Positions 31,023 through 44,575 of a DNA stretch of 64,000 nucleotides are shown piece after piece. Made by a program: the position numbers and the translations under genes. Every line of letters begins with the position of its first letter. Position 1 is the first letter of the stretch. The notes under the pieces are model-generated. The model did not search any database, was not told the DNA's origin, and saw only the letters and a program-made list of their open reading frames with translations. Source of the DNA: Aurifilum marmelostoma (Eukaryota > Ascomycota > Sordariomycetes > Diaporthales > Cryphonectriaceae). The DNA is taken from NCBI GenBank assembly GCA_027559495.1, contig JAMXSV010000012.1, forward strand, positions 124,001 to 188,000. Reading direction: 5' to 3'.

Positions 31023-34000
31023 TTTATCAAGTCCTTGTCGAAGCAAGTACTGGAGACACCCGCAGTATTCCAAGTATTCATTATTAGTGTGTAATTATTG
31101 CAAACTCTCACATGCCAGACTCCCGAAGGGGCATCCCAGCCTCCTCTTCGTTCTTCTGCTGCCTCCTACACTTCTCATGTCTCTCATCTCTCCGTTCCGC
31201 ATTGATCAGGTAAGTACCACCCTCCTTTCGCCTCCCTGCCCGAAACCCCATCTCGCAATGGAGACACAATGCATGAATACATCACTAGCATTCTTGATCA
31301 TCAGCAGCAGCATCAGATTACACACCACACCGGCGCCTAGCCGCCGATCTTGTATGGCGGGAGCGAGCCACTTACGCAACAGGCCGGAACTTGACGTGCG
31401 GCCATGCGCGTGGGCAGGGGACACGACCCTACGGAAATCTTGCCGCTCGCTGTTTGGGCGGCCTCATTTCCTTTTCATATATATATTCTACGGAAGAAAT
31501 AAGGAAATGATGATTTGTTTTTGGTAGCGAGACCGGGATTCGAGGCTGCAGGCGCGTGGCTGGGGCGGTAGATGAAGAATAACAAGATTGAACTTGGCTC
31601 TGTAGGATATACCTGATAGATTCCCAATGTACATTTCAGAAGCAGGCAGGAGAAAGAGGTGGTGGTCTCCTTGGTTGCACACCATAACATGATTGACATG
31701 CGGTGCAGCTCGCACAGAGAGGCTGAGCACCGTCACTTGACGCCGTGATTCAGGTTTTTGTCGACGGACCAGAACCGACACGTGGCCGAATGAGGGTGTC
31801 CAAAGCGCCTGACGACTATGTACATTTCAGAGAATAATACTTGATTGTGGTGTATTACATACATGGTAGACCCCAAAATAAAATCTGAGACATCAATTTG
31901 CAATGGTGTGGGAAGGGGGGAGACAACTGACGGCCACTCATTTCCCTGCTCCTCTGAGCTGAGAAGCGCCCTGTGGCATGATCGACGGGTTGATCAGAGG
32001 AAACGAAGGGCTGAGATGGAGAAAGGAGAGACACAGCAGAGGGAGACTGTGTGTGTTGTGTAGCCAGCTGCGGGTTGGGCTGTCTGAGCTTGATTGCAGC
32101 CGGCATAAGAGACCCGAGAGAGGCGCCTCCACGGGCATATTGCATGCCATGACTGAAGGCCTCTCTTGTCTCGTAATTACGACCTGAGAGAGTCTTCGGA
32201 AAGAGGGTCGACTCGTCTGCGGGACAATGAATCGGGCAAGTAGACAGGCGGGCAGGCGGGCAGGCAAATAAGCAAGCCAACAATTAATATTGTAACCTCG
32301 TTATTTCGCCCCCCAACCCCGTCATAATTGCCACGGAACGACAACGTTGCGTCGAGTGGGCACATGAAAAAGCCACCGCCGAGGAAGACACGCTGCTGCT
32401 GCTGCTGAACATGTGGACAAGTAGGTTGCATGGTTTTATATGTGCTGTTGTGTAATTACTGTAGCGGTGGTGGTGTTTCTGTGGTGGTGGAGCCCGGAAA
32501 AGGTGCAGCAGCAGCAGCAGCAGCATCACCAGCACCAGCAGCACAACCAAACTCAGCTTTGCTACTGTAATCAACGAGGAGGAGAACGAGAATATTGAGT
32601 GCTACGGCGGTCTGTTGTCATTGTGTGTGGGTGGGTTGGACTCGGTTGGTGGTTGGTGGTTGGTGGTTGGTGGCAATACCAACAGGCTGTAAGCCACTCA
32701 TCCATACCCTCCCTCCCTCCCCACTGTCCACCCCCCACCCTCCCAAAAAAAGACCAAGGGTGCCATCGGGTACTACTATGCTTAATACATAGTACATGGG
32801 AATTGCTGCAGTTGCTGCTGCTGCAGGTAAAAGACGTAGGACCATAGTACAGCACGTATTGGTAGCATCTCGGCAAAAGCACTTGCAGGGCGCCTGCAGA
32901 GCGCTTGCAGGGTATATCTATCTGCAGGGCCACCTACAGCGCCAACCCGCCCAGAGTCACAGGGCAACCCGAGGGCCCATTGTCGCTATAAATACAATAG
33001 TACAGCGGTGGTGGTGGTCCAGGCCGCCCGGTTCCCGCTTTTCTCAGCCGCCTGGGCGAATCAGATGACACCTGGGTACCTGCCGTAGCCGCGCACGACC
33101 TCTTTTGAGGAAAGCGCCGACGGGCAAGTCCCTCTTTCTTCTTCCACCCACCTCTCAATCTTTTAATCTGTCGCTTATTTTCTTAAGAGGAAGGAGCAAT
33201 TGAGATGTGGAGGGCGGGCACCGGAGACGAGGGGAAGGAGGGAGGGGACAGATGATCATCTTGAAAAGGCAAGAACCCGAAAAGCAAAATTCAAATTCAA
33301 AAAAAAAAAAAAAAAGTTGGCTATCGACTGCATGTGCGTCAAGTCAAATCTCTTTCCCGACTGCAACTGTAACCCTCCACCTCTGCCCTCATCCGCCGTC
33401 CTCGGCCCTCATCCCGTCCAACAGTTTCGCCCTCGCCTCTTTCAACACTCTTCCCAGGTCCGTATGGGAGGAGGGAGGGAGACTTTTCGGGGTGGGGGGG
33501 GGGGGGGGGGCGTTGGCAGAATGTAGTTTTACCTCTCCAGGAAAGACAAGAAATAAATCCAATCTATCTGTTGTCTACAGCACATTTGCAGTATCCACCG
33601 CGTTGCATGGCTGCACTGGCTCACCCATGACCGTCTTGCCTCGTCTTGGGCACCCACTCACAAGCAGGGCGATTCCGATTATGAATGCCAACCCGCCCCT
33701 CCCCGGGGGCCCCTTTCTCAATCATTCAATCAATCATTCACACGAGGTTCCGATCCGGATACTGGGCTGGTGCTTGGATAATAAATGGGAAACAGTTGCA
33801 AGGCCGAAGAGATTGGAACCGAGAGGGCAGCCTCGTCAACAAAATCAGGCTGAGCCAGTCTGCCGTTTTCTGTCTCGGCCGAGAGATCTTCAATCCCTCC
33901 CAGTCTCTCTGTGTGTGTGTCTGCGTGTGTGTGTTCTCCCCTCCCCTCTTCGTCTTGTGGCCGGCTGTCTTGGAAGAAACAGATCTACTGCATGGTGTCT

Positions 34001-36228
34001 AGTGGATCCCTGGGCGAGGATCAATGGAGAAGATCTCGGCCTCTCGGCAGACTGTTGAGTGTCCCACGGCTCAATTGTACCATGTAGTACACACTGGCCT
34101 GCTGCCCAATGCCCACCCTCCATCATCTTTTTGGAACATTACAGTACTATTTTACCGCCTCGCCTCGGGATTAGTCCGCCACCACATAGCAACACAAGCC
34201 TAGGAAGCACGGCACAGATCTCACCCGCTCATCCACTCACTGCCTTGCAGACAAGGACTGAGGCCCCACCGTCAGTCAGTCAGTCAGTCAGCAGCAGCAG
34301 CAGCAGCAGCAGCAGCACAACGGACGCTTACCTCACCTGGGAACGTCAGCTTGTTCTCTTGCAGCTATTCCTTTTTTTCTCCCGAGAGAGACAGAGAGAG
34401 ACAGCGCGCGGAAGAAAGTGAGGGGCCCAATGTTGCAACGACGGGAAACCAGGGGCAGGGGGTGTCGAACTACTGTAGCCCCGATGCACCAGCGAATCCA
34501 CACACACTTTCTCTCTTACACACAGAAGCCATGGCGCTATTATAATAATATCCTGGAGGGGTCGGGACCCGCCCTTGGCTCAATATTCGTTGGGTTGCTG
34601 GTACAAGAAAAAGAAAGCAAGGAACAAAAAGAAAAGCAGGAGCGCTGGGGGGGGGGGGGGGGAGCAGCAGTACATGCTGCCCTCTGCCGCCCGTTGGTGC
34701 TAGGCTAGAGTCGGCAGCCGTCCCTTGAGACTCGACGACAGCAGGGGATTGTGAGTCCAAGCCCCAAGCTCTTGCACGAGGAAGTGAGTGAACAGACCAT
34801 CAGCCAGCATACAGGAACGGGACATCTCTGAGTTTGTGTCGAGTACGAGGCGGGTGGTGGGTGCGTTACTCTGGAATACATGTACATAGACACGCGCACA
34901 TACTTCTCACTCGATCCGGTGTGGAGCCTTGGGTTTGTTTCTCAGACCTCCTCTTGTCGCCCTAGGTCTCAGAGCGGCAGCCACCCGTTATTGACTGACC
35001 ATGGCCCGTTCGTTAAGCTTAGCAAAGAACCCCTGTGGCACTTTTTATTTTTATTCTTGTGTGTCCGTGCAGTGATAACAGTTACTACTATGCGTATGTG
35101 GAAATCCTACTATAGTAGAATTATGAGTAACTCGTGTCCAGGTAGGGTACCGAGGACGTACTCTTTCTTCCGATTCAGCCTTTTTTTCTTTTTCCTTCTT
35201 CTCTTCTGCGTCTCGAGTCCCCCTCCACTTTTGTGCATCTGGGGGATCGACAACCATGTCCTCCTGCATACAACGGTAGTATGTACCTACACAAAATTTC
35301 GAACCCTCTCCTAGTGGGCCCCCTTCGTTTCCACCCGTGCCCCCCCCCCCCCCTTCCTCCTCCTCCTCCTCCTCCTCCTGCTGCTGCTGCTGCTGCTGCT
35401 GTTGCTGCTGTTGCTGCTGCTTCTTCTTTTTTCTCTTCGCCTCCCTCAACCCCTGCTCAGTTCAAGGCGCGACCAGGGGGTCTTGGGCAGCGTCGTATCT
35501 CGTTTTCCCCTGGTGCGCCACGAGCATGCATGTACTCTGTAGTGTGTTATGTACCTACCCATAGTAACCCTCTTTTGGGACTGGGGATAGAAGCCGTGCT
35601 CCGACCATGGCTTGCCAGGGATTCTGTCTGTCTCTCACTCTCTCTGTCTTGTGTGTGTGAGTGTCTGTGTGTGTGTGTGTGTGTGTGTGTCTGCCGTCTC
35701 TCGCTATTTTTCTCGAAGGTTTATATACAAAAAGGACTCATGCAGGATCACCTCGTCCCCGTGTGTCAGGCCTCTCTCTCCTCTACCTCTCCCCCTCCTC
35801 CCAACCCCTACTTATTACCTTGTATGGATTCAACCTACTGCACACTCCTGTCACAGATGTTGATGTCCTTGTGTCTTGTAAATTGTTGAGCCACACACAC
35901 ACATACACACTTACATATACACGATACAGTCTCAGTCTCGACTCGAGAACCTGTCGCTCCTGTGTGTGCTGAAACAAACTCACTACGTCTTCCTCCTCCT
36001 CCTCCTCCTCCTCCTCCTTCTCCTGTTCTTGGTAGAGGCAGGCTGATAATTCACTGGCACGAGAAGACGTTATAATTCTTCTCCCCCCCCCCCCCCCCGC
36101 CCGTCCCAGTCTTCTCTTCCAGTCCCTTGCATCATCTTCTCATCCGGACCTCGTCTTCACACCAAACTGTTCTAAGCCCAGACCCTCAAAGAATAGCCAG
36201 AGAAGGGAACTTGCCATATATCTCCCTT

Positions 36229-36231
<3 letters not shown>

Positions 36232-36261
<30 letters not shown>
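36232..36261. repeat. (AC)15 microsatellite in the DUF3455 leader
   Basis: A perfect AC tract ending 8 bases before the start codon at 36270. Confidence 0.95.
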
Positions 36262-36269
36262 CCACCATC

Positions 36270-36452
36270 ATGCGATCCTCTCAGATAATATCTCTCGCCG
36301 CTTCCTTGACGGCAGCACTCGCGGCCCCGGCGGTCAAGTGCAGGCCCACAAGATCCACGACCCCTTCATCCTCCTCCTTGACCTCCACGACGGCCGCACA
36401 GTCCGTGATACCTACCCTCCCCAGCACAGGGTGTAAGTCCTCCACTCCTCTT

Positions 36453-36490
<38 letters not shown>

Positions 36491-37262
36491 TTGTCCGTCT
36501 CCCACCACTCCGCTGACCACCCCCTGGACCCAAAAAATCAAGCCACCGACCTCCCTGCTCCGGCCTCCAACCTCACCCTGCTGTACATCGCCGTCGGCCA
36601 CGGCATCCAGAACTACACGTGTGCCGACGCCAGCACCGCCACGCCCGTCAACACAGGCGCCCTCGCCGTGCTCTACGACGTGACGGGCCTGTACCCGGGC
36701 ATCACCAGCACCAGCATGACCGCCGCGGCGTGGGCCAACATGACCTCCACCGTGCTCTGGGACCAGGCCATCCCGCTCAACCTCGTCGACCCGGCCGCGG
36801 GCGCCGCCGTCGTCGTCAAGCAGGACGACACCACGTATCCCGAGACGTCCTACAACGCCGACACGGCCGACCCGTTCCCCTCGCCCGCCGCGGACCTCAC
36901 CATCTCCTCCTCCGCAGAGGGCGGCGCCATCTCGGCGCCCTACCTGGGCCACCACTACTTTGACAGCCTGTCCTCGCCCACCTTCAACCTGGCCGGCGCC
37001 ACCACCAGCGGCCTGTTTTTCAGCGCCAAGAAGGTCGGCGACGTGGCCGCGCCCAGCACCGCCGACGCGGGCATCCTGGACACCAAGGCGGTGGACTGGC
37101 TGGAGCTGGCCGACAGCGGGAGGGGGTCTGAGCTCGGGCATCTCGAGCGTCTACCGCGTCGTCACGGCGGGGGGCGGGGCAGAGGCGTGTAGTGTGAGCG
37201 GGGCCAGCGGGAACGGGACGCTGAGTGTGCCGTACACGGCGCAGTACTGGTTCTATGGATGA
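36270..37262 (+). CDS. DUF3455 secreted protein; one frame break
   Basis: A secreted protein of unknown function from a family widespread in ascomycetes. Exon 1 is 36270-36432, with signal peptide MRSSQIISLAASLTAALAAP and a Ser/Thr-rich lead. The intron is 36433-36542 (GTAAGT, a (CT)n tract, branch CTGAC, acceptor TCAAG). Exon 2 begins 36543. The domain shows LTLLYIAVGHGIQNYTC (family hallmark GxGxQNYxC), GALAVLYDVTGLYPG, YLGHHYFDSLSSPTFNL, and VDWLELAD, then VYRVVTAGGGAEAC and the terminal VPYTAQYWFYG. The last ~45 residues are in the next frame. The switch is at five G (37122-37126); one G fewer makes a continuous 293-aa protein. Without it the protein would end in an unrelated Arg-rich tail. 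Some database entries label this family malate dehydrogenase; nothing here supports that. Confidence 0.87.
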
Positions 37263-38500
37263 AGAGGATGATGGGGATGATGTGGCTTCTTTCTTTCTTT
37301 CTTTCTTTTTCTTCTTCTTCTCTCTCTACCTTTCTTCCCCAATCTCTCTCTCCCTCACACACTCTCTTCTTCTTTTCTCTTCAATTTCTGATTTTTGGGC
37401 GTTGGACGGACGGACGGACGGATGGATGGACCTTTACTATCGAGGGGGGGGGGGGATTCAAAACAAACCTCCAACGAACGACAACAAAATCCTTATCTGC
37501 ATTACATTCGCTTGGATATACCCCCGCCACCAACATTTTTCCGTCTTCACAGACAGACGAGGAGGGAGGGACTGGTTAATCAGACACAAAGCTTTTCAAC
37601 TACCCTCACACGCCTCCTGTTTTTTTTTTCTTCTTTTTTTTAATCCAGGGGAAAGGAAGAAAGAGAGAGAGAGAGGAGATAAAGGCAGTCCAATCGCTTT
37701 AGACAAATTCCCACATACAAACAAACACACAACCACATACAAAATCGTAATTCGAGCTGGAGCAGACACAACAATACTATGAAAGTTATTACCAAACAAA
37801 AAAGAGATCATTCTAGTGTAGGTTTACTTTACTGGCAATAGTGGATGGATACATGGATGGATGGATGGTGATAGTCTTCAATGAAGTCGAGCAAAGCACA
37901 GAACCTCAAATTGAACCCTCTTGTCTCTGTCACGACGTTTTCCTCCATTTACTGTCCTCGGTTCGTTTCATCACATTTTAAAGTTTAAGATAGGATTTGA
38001 GCTGATCCCCCCTCCACCCTTCCCCCCCCCTCCCCCCCTCCCTTTCCATCTCTTCCCCCCGGCCAAATCCACGCAGATCACAAGAGATTAATTGATCCAT
38101 CACCCGAAAAACAAATCCTTCCCTTCCCCCCCCCTCTTCCTTCTGTCCAACATCCATGGTATTGCCTTCTACTTCTCTCCCACCCACCCCACACAACCCT
38201 ACCCCCCCCGGGGGCCGGAAGAGAAACGTTTCGAACGAGGATGAGACAAAAGGCCCTCGAGGTGCAGGCAGTTTCAGTATTTTCATGGTTCGCCGTAATG
38301 CAGGGACACCACCAGCACAGAAGATTTTCTTCTGGCTCCTTAAGAAGAGAGGTAGAAGAAAGAAGAAGAAAAAAAGAAAAATAAGAAAATTTACGAAACG
38401 CTTCTTGTCAAGGTTACAAATGAAGCTAATTCCAACATGAGACGATATGCACTCTAGTGTACTGTTCGTGCGCTGTCTGCAGCTTCGAAGGGGGCCCGTT

Positions 38501-38571
<71 letters not shown>

Positions 38572-39728
38572 ACTCGCAGCGGTGTGCATCGTAGCAGAAG
38601 AAGACGGGATGGGGGGTCCTGCAGGGGAGAAATGAACACTACTGTGTAGGTCTCTGCGTGTTTCGTGTTTCAGCATCTCTTTGTTTGTGGTGGTGGTGGT
38701 GGTGGTGGTAGCAGTGGTGGGCGTTTCAAACAACAACACGGGCTTGTTCGATGGTCGGGGTAGAAATCCTTCTGTTCCCCCGCACGAAAAGAATTAACTG
38801 TGACTTCATTACTAGGATGGAGAGAAAGCCATGCATGCTCTTTCAGCATGATTTTCGTCCCCCAACTTCCTTCCCAGTAAGCAGTGTACATAGGAATCTG
38901 TGATCCAGCCTCACTTGCTCATCCAGCATGATGACAAGTTGCTGGTATCTCAAGAACACACCATCTTTGCATGTCAGTGTCCTCACATGGACAGTCAACA
39001 ATTCCTAAAGTCGTCCACGAGATGGATAAATGATGATATGCTTTGTCAAAGAGCGCGTACAAGGGAAAAGCTATTACAAGACAAAAGAGAAAGAAAAGAC
39101 ATCACGCGCGCGCGCCCGCTGCTGTTTCTGCTTCGTGAATATGCAGGTCCACCTCCGTCCCCCTCACACTTTTCTCAACCTCCCTCTCTTCAAGCCCCCC
39201 ACCCCCTGGCAACAACCCTCCCCCTTTTCTTATCCAGATGTATTCTACATCTTGCTGACTGTCTCCTCATACAGTCCCCCTCCTCGCCCACCCAACGCCA
39301 CACGCAACCCTATCAAACGTGACCGAAACACCAGAGTCCGGAGGCTGAACCCCCGCCGTCGTCTCATGCTCGTCGTCCATGTCCAGCCTTCGCACGACCT
39401 CGTGAAGCCACCTCTGTTCCCGTGCCCAGTATCGTCTCTGTCCGTCCGGGCTGAGGTCCTCTATCACAGGACTGTGACCTGCCAGTCCCCCAAACGTCTT
39501 CCCGTCGTCCTCATTGTCTTCGTCGTCCTCACCAGCACCAAGATGACCATCTGCGTCCAGGTGACTGCTGCTGCTGCTGCTGCCGCCGCCGCCGCCGCCG
39601 CCACCACCACCAGTCGTAACGATACCGTCCTCGGGATCCTCGTCGAGTAGCCACTGGCAGGTCCTGCTCCACAGGTCTGCTCCTCCCGGCGAGAGCAGCA
39701 GGTCGTCTGCGGCCCAAGAGGTGAGGCT
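37263..39728. other. Intergenic region with long CTG/CAG repeat
   Basis: The 3' flank of DUF3455 (T/C tracts), GGAT and GGAC repeats (37405-37428, 37843-37867), C-rich blocks (38010-38140), the CTG repeat, a GGT repeat (38689-38710), and (CTG)n(CCG)n(CCA)n at 39567-39611 just past the MAP kinase stop. No gene recognised. Confidence 0.5.
38502..38570. repeat. (GCT)23 / (CAG)23 trinucleotide repeat
   Basis: 23 uninterrupted units. On the minus strand it falls in an open frame that would encode polyGln, but the flanks of that frame look non-coding. Confidence 0.95.
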
Positions 39729-41434
39729 CTATCTCCGCCCGTCGGCGCCCATGGCGAGATCTGCCTCCAGACCACCCTGGCCATGACCAAGGTACTCCTC
39801 CGGTCGCGGGTCCTCCGTCCTCCACTGCTGCTGACCGCCGCTGGGCATGGGCACCTGGCCCGCCGCGGCCTGCGCCCCCTGCTGGTTGCCAGCACCGCCG
39901 GGCACGGTCCGCACCGTCTGTCGGAAGCGGAACACCTCCTCCAGGATCATCTTGCGCATCTCGCCCACGTCCTCGACCACCTCAAAGTCGAAGTTGAAGT
40001 GGGTCGGGCAGTCGGGCTCGTCAGAGGCATCGTGCCAGATCTGCAGGTACGGGTGCTCCAGCGCCTGCTCCACGCTGATGCGCGATGTCGGGTCGAAGGC
40101 GAGCATCCGGTCCAGCAGGTCCAGCGCGTCCGGGTTGGCGTTGGGGAACAGCGACTGGAACGACTTCTTGGGCATGAACGGGAGGTTTCGCACGTACTCC
40201 TGGGCACGTGGTGACCCTATGCGGGAGAGCGTCTCCTCGTTGGGCGTGCCGAGGATGTGCAGGATCTGGTTGAGCTGGTCCACATAGTCCCGGCCCTTGA
40301 AGAAAGGTCGGCCGCCCAGGAGCTCAGCAAGGATACAGCCAACGGACCATACATCGACTATGACACACAATAGACATCAGTACACAAATCTCTGCCAAGT
40401 GATTCAAGAGTCTGCAGCTGAGAGCGTCAGGATCTCACGTACTGGCTTTGGTGTAGCTCTGGAAGCTCAGCATGATCTCGGGGGCACGGTACCACCGCGT
40501 GGCCACGTACTCCGTCATGTAGCCGGCATTCTCCTCGGGGTCGATCGAGAACCCACGCGCCAGGCCGAAATCGCAGATCTTGAGCTCGCAGTCCGCATTG
40601 ACCAGGAGGTTTCCGGGCTTCAGGTCACGGTGCAGCACGTTCGCCGAGTGGATGTACTTCAGACCGCAGAGGATCTGGTATATGAAGGACTGGAAGTGCG
40701 CGTCGGTCAGGGGCTGGCCAGACCGGATGATGGCAGCGAGATCGCATTCCATCAGCTCTGTGCAGTTTTGCTCCGAGTCAGCATGCTATTTGGTTTCCTC
40801 ACTCCTGATTCTTTTATTATCTTGCTGCCGTTTTGACATACCTTCGTATAGATAAGTCTCGTTGAAGTTATCGGGCCGAGGGATATCCATGTCATACAGA
40901 CAGGTGATCTGTCGCCCTCGCTGTCAGCTCTATTCATTTCCATATGCTTTCCCCCGTATTTCCTCTTCCCTCTCTCCGATTGCATCAATTGTACCACCCC
41001 AGAAAGGCCACAAGGAGGGTACACTCTGCTCCTGGGCGCCCAAAGGACTGCGAGACATGCTTACGTTGCGGTGACCTCTGAAATGCTGGAGGAGCTTGAT
41101 CTCGCGCAGGGCTCGCTTGGCCAGGATCTTCTTGCTGAAGACATTGGTGACCTTCTTGATAGCGACGCCCTCGTTGGTCTGGTTGTTCATGGCAGCACTG
41201 AGAAGTGTAGAAAAATCAATGCAGCGATCAGCAGACAGTTTCTAGCGGTAGAGACACGACTAATTCACGCATCATAGAAGAGAGACGAGCGGGTGTGGAC
41301 TAGACGACGTCGCCAACTCACCAGACAATACCGTAGGCTCCCTGGCCCAGCTCCTTGGTGACGGTGTAGCGCTCATCGACGATAAAGTCCTGGTTGAACA
41401 CCTTGAACACCTTGCGACCTTGTAACTCTGCCAT
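39729..41434 (-). CDS. MPS1: Cell-wall-integrity MAP kinase (Slt2/Mps1/MpkA type)
   Basis: The terminal kinase of the Pkc1-Bck1-Mkk cell-wall-integrity cascade. Five exons: 41434-41322, 41197-41065, 40908-40842, 40757-40443 and 40357-39729, all with standard GT-AG introns and phases that join exactly to 418 aa. It starts MAELQGRKVFKVFNQDFIVD, characteristic of this subfamily. The Gly-rich loop is GQGAYGIV, the lysine is in VAIKK (K52), the catalytic loop is HRDLKPGN (147-154), the DFG is at 167-169, and the activation lip has T-E-Y at 186-188 (ERK/Slt2 class; Hog1 would be TGY). A CD-like acidic region follows HPYLQIWHDASDEPDCP. The C-terminal tail is Gln/Gly-rich and low-complexity (VPMPSGGQQQW), as in other fungal Slt2 kinases. 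Complete, no oddities. Confidence 0.97.
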
Positions 41435-44400
41435 CTTGACTTGCTTGTTGTTTTCCTAGTCTATCGTATATATATATATATATACCGAGGGACTCGAGGG
41501 GCGAAGACGAAGGTCTGGGACTCGAGGTGGTCCACACGTGCGAGAGACGGTGTTTAGTGTGTGTGTGTGTGTGTGAGCAAGAGACAGGGAGCGCTCGTCT
41601 GCTCAGAGACTTGTCGTGGTCGTTGTCTGGAAGGATGAAAGGAAGAGGTTGAATTTCCCAGGACAAAGGAGGCGGAGTCGCTGGCCCTGGATAGCGTCTG
41701 TCTGTGGTCTAGAGAAGCCCGCAAGGTTGTCAGCAAAGGGTTACCCTCTGAATAAATATAACAAGTCTCCACAACATCATCAGCATCAGAGTCAGCCCTT
41801 CCGGGCTATGATCCCAACGAACCGTAGATCCATAGCACAACCAGAACCGACCATGAAGCTCACCCCAGAGATACAGATACACAAAAATACACGCTCGAAC
41901 AAGACAGGACAGACACGGCCAAGTAAACACACAAGAACCAGACGATAGGGCGGCAGCTTACCCGTTCCGGTGAGGCTAATACACACAAGCACGACGCTCA
42001 ATGGGGGGAAGAGAGAGAGCAGTAGAGGAATTGTCCACGGGAAACCGACTGTTCGGGCGGAGGGACAAGAGAAGGTGGTCGTCCAGAGAGGCTGGGGTAT
42101 GGATAACTGAGCTTCTCAGGAGCAGTAGGGAGCACCTTGCGAGAACCTCCTGCTCATAAATAAGAAACGGCAAAAAGAAAAAAAAACGGGACGCGCCACG
42201 GAGAAAAAAAGGTTGAGGTGAGCTGAGATTTGTGGTGGTGGTAGAGGCAAGAATCATGGGGGGTGGTTTAATGTATGTCAGATTAGAGAGGTTGGTTGGT
42301 TCTTCCCCCCCCCCCCCCTCCTCCTCCTCTACAGGGCAGAGGTACCACTGTACCTCCTCTGTAGCACAGCACTATGGGTGATGACTGAGAGAGAGAGGAG
42401 GGGAACCCTGTCGGGATGGGCCCTGGTCCGGGCCACCTTTCTGTCGGGCTGCCAGTGTACAGAGCATGTCCCCGCAGTTTCCTCTGGAGCTGGGCGTGCT
42501 GGGACACCTGCAGCGGCACTATATGGCGCCATAGTTGGCGCTACGTACCCGTACCTAGAGCCGCTGAAGATGCCAGACCACCGGGGCAGGAGGTGCTTCG
42601 CCCACTCCCGGTGGGTAATAAGCTCCATAGCGGCCCTGTGCAAGGGCAGGTCAACCCAGGAGATCTACAGTGGTCTTACTTGGGATTTACAGGACCAAGT
42701 TTGATACTACTATAGTACCGTACAGCAGAGCCCTTTGGGGGCCGATTATGATTTGCAGGTTTCCGCATCCGCATCTGCATCAATGCCACCCGCCGATCTT
42801 TTGGTTGCAACCCTTTCGCGCTCACTTTTCTATCACCGGGGTGGTGTCTGTGATGGAGATGCAGATGGACATGGTAGATCAGGCTGGCGGTTTCCTTTAG
42901 ACTCGCAAGAAACAACAACACAGGATCAGTTTCTGGCTGGCGGGCTGGCCGTCGACGGCTTTTTATCTGTCTATGCACAGTAAGCAGCATGTAGTCAGCG
43001 GGTACAGGAACGTCCATAATTCCTTCTTTTCTTCCTCTTTTTCCTGGATCTCCCTCCGCAGCAGAGCCTCGCGCATGAAAAGGCCCACTCCGCAACTTGA
43101 ACCGCAGCACTGCCGAGACGGAAGACCCCTCCTCCATTCCACACCGCCCACCAGAAGAGAAAAGAAGAGATGGACGAGACGACGTTGATAATGGTGTTGG
43201 ACATGTGCTGCAACCATGATCTTTCACACAGCCACAAATGAACTCGGACCTGGAAGAAAATCGACGTGGCATTCGGAAGAGGCTTGATAAGACTTTGGTA
43301 CTACTGCTGCTGATGGGCCATTCATCCCCCACCCCCTCCCCCCTCTTCCCCTCCGCCCCCTCCACGGCGGGCTTCCATCCCAAGTGAACAATGGCTCAGA
43401 AAGGGGAAGAGAGAGAGGGAGAAAAAGACAAGTCCACAGGCGAAGCCGCCAGCCAAGGAGAAGAATGACAAGCGCAAAAGGACACTGAGAAAATTTGGCC
43501 CTCTTCTCTGCTCGCAACCAACCAACCACACGAAGGATTGTTGGCCCTATCCGAGACAGGTTTACAGCTCCGGGCTGGCAATGAACTGGTCAGATTTTGA
43601 CTGACTTGATGAGGCAAGTTCTGCCGCCGAGCAGCCATCTGCCGTAATACTATGGTGGTATCAATCTATCCGTGGACGAGGAGGACTGATGACTATTCTC
43701 CTTCTTGTTCCCTCCTCTAGCATGTTCTATTATTTGTCTCCCCCCGTGGCTTAGGGGAGCAGTTCGATCGATCGTTGTCGCCGGTGGGCTGCTGCTAGCC
43801 GAGAAGGACATGGCACGCCCGACGAGAGGTCGTCCTGTCGCGGTGTCGCACTGCCAAGTCGTCTCGATGGTGCCATTGGGGGCGATACGGTAGGGCTGAA
43901 CCATGCATTTAGGACTTGGCTGCATCCGATTCTTTGGTCTAGTACAAGCCACCCCGTCCTGCCCGTCCTGCCGTCCCTACTATTATGGTTACCCGCACCC
44001 GCGCCGCTCGAGTGATCGGCAGACGAGCAGGAGGAGGGAAAAAAACTTGAAACGAGAGGAGGGTGGTGGTTGGGCCAGAGACTTGGAGAGATCTCGATGC
44101 CATGGGTTGGTTCATGTGGTTCATGGAGCAAGGGCCAGACTCGGCCAGAGCGTTGGACTATCGTTTAGTCGCAACAAGTAGTAGTGATAGTAGTAGCCAG
44201 AGAGGCGAGCAGCCACACAGGTCTAGCACCCCAAAGTACCGGATGCGCCGGCTACCACGATTCAGCGCCAACATGCTCAACAACGTGGGGTGCGATGGGT
44301 CAGACAGGCTGCCGACTCGACAGCCGTCCATGATCCTCTATAAACCATTTATCCATATCTACAAGGCTGGGTATCACATGTGGCCCTTTGTTTTCCTTCC

Positions 44401-44536
44401 CTCCTTCCGAAAGGTGTCTCTGTCTAGGATAATCACCCTCCTAATACCTCTAACCTCTCATAAAGAAACAGATACCCGGAACGCCAACGGTATGCACCCG
44501 CTTGTAACCATATATTGTGACCATATCGCCCTCTTA

Positions 44537-44575
<39 letters not shown>

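Larger units (their letters stand above)
30227..36269. other. Six-kilobase stretch without recognisable genes
   Basis: No ORF here resembles a known protein or shows gene-like codon bias. It holds an AT-rich island with a candidate solo LTR (30784-31022), TAC/GTA palindrome clusters (32769-32860, 34075-34090), a run of 17 G (33494-33510), (CAGT)n/(CAG)n near 34276-34317, and (CTC)n(CTG)n after a C run (35341-35424). A TG repeat (35659-35691), CTC repeats (35990-36017) and a C run (36085-36098) complete it. The last 200 bases are the leader of the DUF3455 gene. Confidence 0.55.

Noticed and set aside
37978..38739. 253-codon minus-strand open frame with polyGln
   Set aside because: Composed of repeat translations (Thr, Gln, Phe runs) with no domain, no codon bias and no supporting splice or promoter context.
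42676..43383. 235-codon minus-strand open frame
   Set aside because: Residue composition is irregular, there is no recognisable motif, and competing frames on both strands are open over the same bases.
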